Shown piece after piece: positions 60,273-64,000 of a stretch of DNA of 64,000 nt. The DNA is from Oceanicola sp. 502str15. Lineage in GTDB: Bacteria; Pseudomonadota; Alphaproteobacteria; Rhodobacterales; Rhodobacteraceae. Location of the stretch: contig NZ_WYDQ01000001.1 of the NCBI RefSeq assembly GCF_024105635.1, forward strand, positions 2,914,501-2,978,500, read 5' to 3'. The number at the start of each line of letters is the position of its first letter. The stretch's first letter is position 1. The translations under genes were made by a program, and so were the position numbers. The notes below the pieces were generated by a model, which did no database searches, was not told where the DNA came from, and was given only the letters and a program-made list of their open reading frames with translations.

Positions 60273-61820
60273 ATGGCGATGCAAGGGCTGAAGGCCAGCT
60301 ATTTCAGACTCCGGCGGGCGCTGCGGCAGGGGTTTTTCCGACCGCAGATCATCACATTCCTGCCGGCGCTCCTGCTGGCCGGCTACTGGTTTGGCGGCGA
60401 GGGGGTGATTCTGATCGCCGCGCTGCTGTTTCCGGTGCTGGCCGTCATGGGCGGGCTGTTCGACAGCGGCCATGGCGCCACCCGGCGCGACGGGGCGACC
60501 GACCTGCTGCTGCGCGAGGATTTTCTCGACCTGCTGAGCGAGGCGATCCCCCGGGTGGAGGCGCAGAACTGGAACACCGCCTGCTTCGTGCTGGAGATCG
60601 ACGACTGGACAACCATCGTGGAGCGGATCGGCAAGAGCGGGGCCGAAACCGTGCTGCGCCGCACCAGCGAGCGGATCGAGAGCGCGATGCGCGGGGCCGA
60701 TTTTGCCGCCCGGCTCGAAGGCCCGCGCTTTGCCGTGGCGCTCGATCCGGTGCGCCGGGTCGACCTCGATGCGGCGCTCAACATCGCCGAGCGGCTGCAG
60801 GGCACCGCGGGCCAGCCCGTGAGCATAGATGCAACCTCGGTGCGGGTGAGCGTGTCGATCGGCTTCTGTCTCAACACCCGCGCGCCCCGGCGCACCGGCG
60901 AGGCGCTGCTTGGCGCCGCCGAGATTGCCGCCGAGGAGGCCCGCACCAACGGGCCGGGCGGCACGCGAGCCTATTCGCGCGAGATGCGGGCGCAGATCTC
61001 GTCGCGCAACGCGCTGATGGACGACCTGCTCTCGGCCTTTTCCGAGGGGCAGATCAGGCCTTGGTTCCAGCCGCAGGTCTCGACCGACACCGGCAAGATC
61101 ACCGGCATGGAGGCGCTCGCCCGCTGGCTCCACCCCGAGCGCGGCATGATCGCGCCCGGAGATTTTCTGCCCGCCATCGAGCAGGCCGGGCTGATGGAGC
61201 GGCTGGGCGAGGTGATGCTGCATCACGCCTGCTCCGCCCTGCGGGCATGGGACCGCGCCGGGGTGAGCGTGCCCACGGTCGGGGTAAACTTTGCCGCCGC
61301 CGAGCTGCGCAATCCCAAGCTGGTGGACCGCGTGAAATGGGAGCTGGACCGCTTTGACCTTGCCCCCGAGCGGCTCACGATAGAGGTGCTCGAAACGGTG
61401 GTCGCCACCACCGACGACGACACGATCACCCGCAACATTGCCGCCCTCGCCACCATGGGCTGCCCTGTGGACCTTGACGATTTCGGCACCGGCCATGCCT
61501 CGATCAGCTCGATCCGCCGGTTTGCGGTGAACCGGCTGAAGATCGACCGCAGCTTCGTTATGCGGGTGCATGAGGACCGCGAGCAGCAAAAGATGGTCTC
61601 GGCAATCCTGCTCATGGCCGAGCAGCTCGACCTCGACACCCTGGCCGAAGGCGTTGAGAGCATTGGCGAACATGCAATGCTGGCGCAACTCGGCTGCGGC
61701 CACATCCAGGGCTTCGGGCTGGCCCGCCCCATGGCCTTCGAGGATACCATCGCCTGGATCGAGAAGCACAATGCCCGGATCGTCGAAACCCCCATTCCCA
61801 AGGGCATTGCGCGGGAGTGA
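60273..61820 (+). CDS. Degenerate GGDEF / intact EAL cyclic-di-GMP phosphodiesterase
   Basis: 515 residues from ATG 60273. Two N-terminal spans (about 23-40 and 45-60) anchor it. The GGDEF site reads LEGPRF, so no cyclase activity is expected; it may bind GTP or be structural. The EAL domain has GMEALARW, the Asn of NFAAAEL, EVLETV, DDFGTGHAS, KIDRSFV and EGVES, all needed for hydrolysis of c-di-GMP. Likely lowers c-di-GMP, favouring motility. It follows ttcA by 63 bases and precedes yidC. Confidence 0.93.
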   Translation: MAMQGLKASYFRLRRALRQGFFRPQIITFLPALLLAGYWFGGEGVILIAALLFPVLAVMGGLFDSGHGATRRDGATDLLLREDFLDLLSEAIPRVEAQNWNTACFVLEIDDWTTIVERIGKSGAETVLRRTSERIESAMRGADFAARLEGPRFAVALDPVRRVDLDAALNIAERLQGTAGQPVSIDATSVRVSVSIGFCLNTRAPRRTGEALLGAAEIAAEEARTNGPGGTRAYSREMRAQISSRNALMDDLLSAFSEGQIRPWFQPQVSTDTGKITGMEALARWLHPERGMIAPGDFLPAIEQAGLMERLGEVMLHHACSALRAWDRAGVSVPTVGVNFAAAELRNPKLVDRVKWELDRFDLAPERLTIEVLETVVATTDDDTITRNIAALATMGCPVDLDDFGTGHASISSIRRFAVNRLKIDRSFVMRVHEDREQQKMVSAILLMAEQLDLDTLAEGVESIGEHAMLAQLGCGHIQGFGLARPMAFEDTIAWIEKHNARIVETPIPKGIARE

Positions 61821-61921
61821 CGCAGGCCCGTTGCAGTAACAATTACACCCTTTCGTCTTGACCTTTCGGCCCTTGAGCGATTGAACCCTCGCAACCTTAA
61901 AACAGCGAGCGGTGCCCCTGC

Positions 61922-63757
61922 ATGGACGACCAGAACAAGAACCTCATTCTCGCCACGGCGCTGAGCTTCCTTGTGATCCTTGCGTGGTTCATCATCTTCC
62001 CGCCCGAAGAGCAGGTTACGCCCGACGCCCCCGCCGCCGAGCAGACCGCCGACGGCACCCCGGCCACCGCGGACGGAAGCACCGCCCCCGGCGCCGCCGA
62101 TGGCTCTGCCCCCGCGGCGAGCACCAACAGCGATGCGCCCGAGGCCGTGGCCGACGCCCCGCGCCTGACCATCGACACCCCCAACCTCGCCGGCTCGATC
62201 AACCTGATCGGCGGCCGCGTCGATGACCTGAGCCTCAAGCGCTACACGGTGGATGTCGACAGCGAGGAGATCGTGCGCCTGCTCTCCCCGGTGGGCGAGA
62301 CCAACCCCTACTACGCGCTCTACGGCTGGGCCCCCGGCGCGGGCCTCACCGCCACCGACGTGCCCGGCGACAACACCGAATGGACCGTGGAAGAGGGCGA
62401 AACCCTGACGCCTACCACCCCCGTGACCCTGCGCTGGGACAGCCCCTCGGGCCTGATCTTCCGCCGGGTGATGAACGTGGACGAGGAGTTTCTGGTCAGC
62501 GTCGAGCAATCGGTCGAGAACCCGACAGAGCAGGCGATGCGCGCCCAGCCCTATGCCCTCATCAACCGCCACGGCCTGCCCGAGCTGACCAACTTCTTCG
62601 TCATCCATGAAGGCGTGATCGGCCAGCACGACGGCGAGCTGGTGATCGAGGATTACGACAACGTCACCGACTTCACAGCCCAGGGCGAAACCTTCGCCGA
62701 CATCACCGATGGCTGGATCGGCTTTACCGACCACTACTGGATGACCAACCTGATCCCCGAACCGGGCCAGCCGGCCACGCTTTCGGTCAACTACATGCCG
62801 CGCGGCGACATCTACCAGACGCTGACCAAGCAGCCGACCCAGGACATCGCCCCCGGCGCCACCGTCACCGCCCGCTCGCATCTCTTTGCCGGCGCGAAGG
62901 AATGGGAAGTCATCAAGCACTACCAGGACGATCTCGGCTTCGTCGATTTCGTCAACACGGTCGATTGGGGCTGGTTCTGGATGCTGACCAAGCCGATCTT
63001 CCGCGCGCTGCACTGGCTCTACGGGCTGATCGGCAACATGGGCATCGCGATCATCGCGCTGACCTTCCTGATCAAGGCGATCCTCTTCCCGCTGGCCTAC
63101 AAGAGCTACGTCTCGATGGCCAAGATGAAGGAGCTTCAGCCCGAGATGGAGAAGCTCAAGGAAAAGGCCGGCGACGACCGCCAGAAGCTGCAGAAGGAGA
63201 TGATGCAGCTCTACAAGAAGGAAAAGGTGAACCCGGCTTCGGGCTGCCTGCCGATCCTGCTTCAGATCCCGATCTTCTTCAGCCTCTACAAGGTGATCTT
63301 CGTCACGCTCGAATTGCGGCAGGCGTCGTTCTTCGGCCCGTTCCGCGACCTCTCGCAGCCTGATCCGACCTCGCTCTACAACCTCTACGGCCTGCTGCCC
63401 TGGGCCAACCCCGAGCCCGGCTCGATCCTGGCGCTGGTCTTCATCGGCATCCTGCCGCTGCTCCTCGGCATCTCGATGTGGCTGCAGCAAAAGCTGAACC
63501 CGGCCCCCACCGACCCGACCCAGCAAATGATCTTTGCCTGGATGCCCTGGGTGTTCATGTTCATGCTCGGCGGCTTCGCCTCCGGCCTCGTGGTCTACTG
63601 GATCGCGAACAACACGATCACCTTCATCCAGCAGTACACGATCATGCGGACCCACGGGCACAAGCCCGACGTGTTCGGCAACATCAAGAAGAGCTTCAAG
63701 AAGAAGGCCAAGCCCGAGGCGGCGAACTCGGGCAGCAAGCCGGGCGGCAAGAAGTGA
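61922..63757 (+). CDS. yidC: Membrane protein insertase YidC
   Basis: 611 residues. N-terminal anchor (NLILATALSFLVILAWFIIF), an Ala/Pro/Thr/Gly-rich linker (about 32-75), the large periplasmic beta domain, then the conserved core (NMGIAIIALTFLIKAILFPLAYKSYVSMAKMKELQPEMEKLKEKAGDDRQKLQKEMMQLYKKEKVNPASGCLPILLQIPIFFSLYKVI) and a Lys-rich tail. It inserts proteins into the inner membrane, alone or with Sec. The stop overlaps the next gene's GTG. Confidence 0.97.
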   Translation: MDDQNKNLILATALSFLVILAWFIIFPPEEQVTPDAPAAEQTADGTPATADGSTAPGAADGSAPAASTNSDAPEAVADAPRLTIDTPNLAGSINLIGGRVDDLSLKRYTVDVDSEEIVRLLSPVGETNPYYALYGWAPGAGLTATDVPGDNTEWTVEEGETLTPTTPVTLRWDSPSGLIFRRVMNVDEEFLVSVEQSVENPTEQAMRAQPYALINRHGLPELTNFFVIHEGVIGQHDGELVIEDYDNVTDFTAQGETFADITDGWIGFTDHYWMTNLIPEPGQPATLSVNYMPRGDIYQTLTKQPTQDIAPGATVTARSHLFAGAKEWEVIKHYQDDLGFVDFVNTVDWGWFWMLTKPIFRALHWLYGLIGNMGIAIIALTFLIKAILFPLAYKSYVSMAKMKELQPEMEKLKEKAGDDRQKLQKEMMQLYKKEKVNPASGCLPILLQIPIFFSLYKVIFVTLELRQASFFGPFRDLSQPDPTSLYNLYGLLPWANPEPGSILALVFIGILPLLLGISMWLQQKLNPAPTDPTQQMIFAWMPWVFMFMLGGFASGLVVYWIANNTITFIQQYTIMRTHGHKPDVFGNIKKSFKKKAKPEAANSGSKPGGKK

Positions 63758-64000
63758 GCGCAACGCTCGCCCAGATTTGGCGACACCCGATCAAGAGCCA
63801 CGGGCGCGAGCGCGTGGACGAGGTGACGCTGACGTCGGGCGAGTCGATGCCCTTCGACCGCCGCTGGGCGGTGGCGCATGAAGACAGCGCCTTCGAGGGC
63901 GACTGGGAGCGGTGCAGCAACTTTGCCATCACCACCCACCGCCCCCGGCTCTGCCCCTTTAACGTGGAGCTTGACGAGGCGGGGCCAGAGATTGCAGCCA
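63754..64000 (+). CDS. MOSC-domain protein, 3'-truncated by the window edge
   Basis: Starts at GTG 63754 (GTGA overlap with yidC). The visible 82 residues (MSATLAQIWRHPIKSHGRERVDEVTLTSG, DRRWAVAHEDS) match the beta-barrel N-terminus of MOSC proteins, which relate to the sulfurase domain of molybdenum-cofactor sulfurase and may handle sulfur transfer to Mo enzymes. The rest lies beyond the window. Confidence 0.8.
   Translation, partial: MSATLAQIWRHPIKSHGRERVDEVTLTSGESMPFDRRWAVAHEDSAFEGDWERCSNFAITTHRPRLCPFNVELDEAGPEIAA

Noticed and set aside
61223..63763. 846-codon open frame antisense to yidC and the EAL gene
   Set aside because: It is His/Glu/Asp/Arg-rich shadow coding caused by high GC; the plus-strand genes carry clear family motifs.
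1..64000. CRISPR array, prophage, integron or insertion sequence
   Set aside because: No regularly spaced direct repeats, integrase, transposase or phage structural genes were found; the repeated palindromes are single dispersed units.

Overview
The window looks like chromosome from a marine-type Rhodobacteraceae (Roseobacter group) alphaproteobacterium. This is inferred from the high GC content, three TRAP transporter systems, a Mur-type box before a SitABCD manganese transporter, a RpoH sigma factor, COQ9, a DUF1013/TrcR protein, a small 4.5S-type SRP RNA close to dnaX-ybaB-recR, and an rpmH-rnpA-yidD ... yidC region. No insertion sequence, prophage, CRISPR array or rRNA operon was seen.

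Layout. 1-1931: the end of a TRAP operon (DctQ, DctM) plus a 40-residue single-span membrane protein. 1952-7817 (minus strand): a translationally coupled catabolic operon of a DUF1537 four-carbon acid sugar kinase, a RuBisCO-like protein and a VOC-fold protein, read after its own TRAP transporter (DctP-DctQ-DctM). It is divergent from a LacI-type regulator, with a clear palindromic operator between them. The gene set resembles the 3-oxo-isoapionate branch of D-apionate catabolism. 9002-13441: an AEC permease and SitDCBA for Mn2+, preceded by a Mur-like box. 13679-16812: a third TRAP system.

17069-29673 is mostly housekeeping: M3 oligopeptidase, membrane-anchored MoeB/HesA protein, dut, coaBC, rpoH, a GST with a Cys-containing tail, comM, an SRPBCC protein, nudC, a metallophosphoesterase/5'-nucleotidase and a small exported protein. 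29711-34840 holds SRP RNA, an ankyrin protein, a DUF202 protein and dnaX-ybaB-recR. 34837-38725 holds a DUF4453-like exported protein, TrcR, an RNase T2 with altered catalytic residues, an SDR, a SpoIIAA-like protein and tRNA-Arg(ACG).

38822-46060 contains a GMC oxidoreductase and a vitamin B12 uptake operon (btuB-btuF-btuC-btuD plus a second, cytoplasmic-looking binding protein) under a cobalamin riboswitch. 46127-55248 holds nhaA, a MarR/GNAT pair, rpsU, coq9, a quinone oxidoreductase, a DUF4760-like protein, an orphan histidine kinase, and a TVP38/flavin disulfide reductase pair. 55434-64000 is rpmH-rnpA-yidD, then SH3, Rieske oxygenase, small exported protein, ttcA and GGDEF/EAL genes, then yidC and the start of a MOSC protein.

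The most unusual features are the RuBisCO-like/kinase/VOC operon with its operator, a four-copy dispersed palindrome that twice supplies the stop codon of the adjacent gene, a perfectly duplicated ribosome-binding region, and the doubled B12 binding protein. All functional calls come from reading the sequence; no database search was run.
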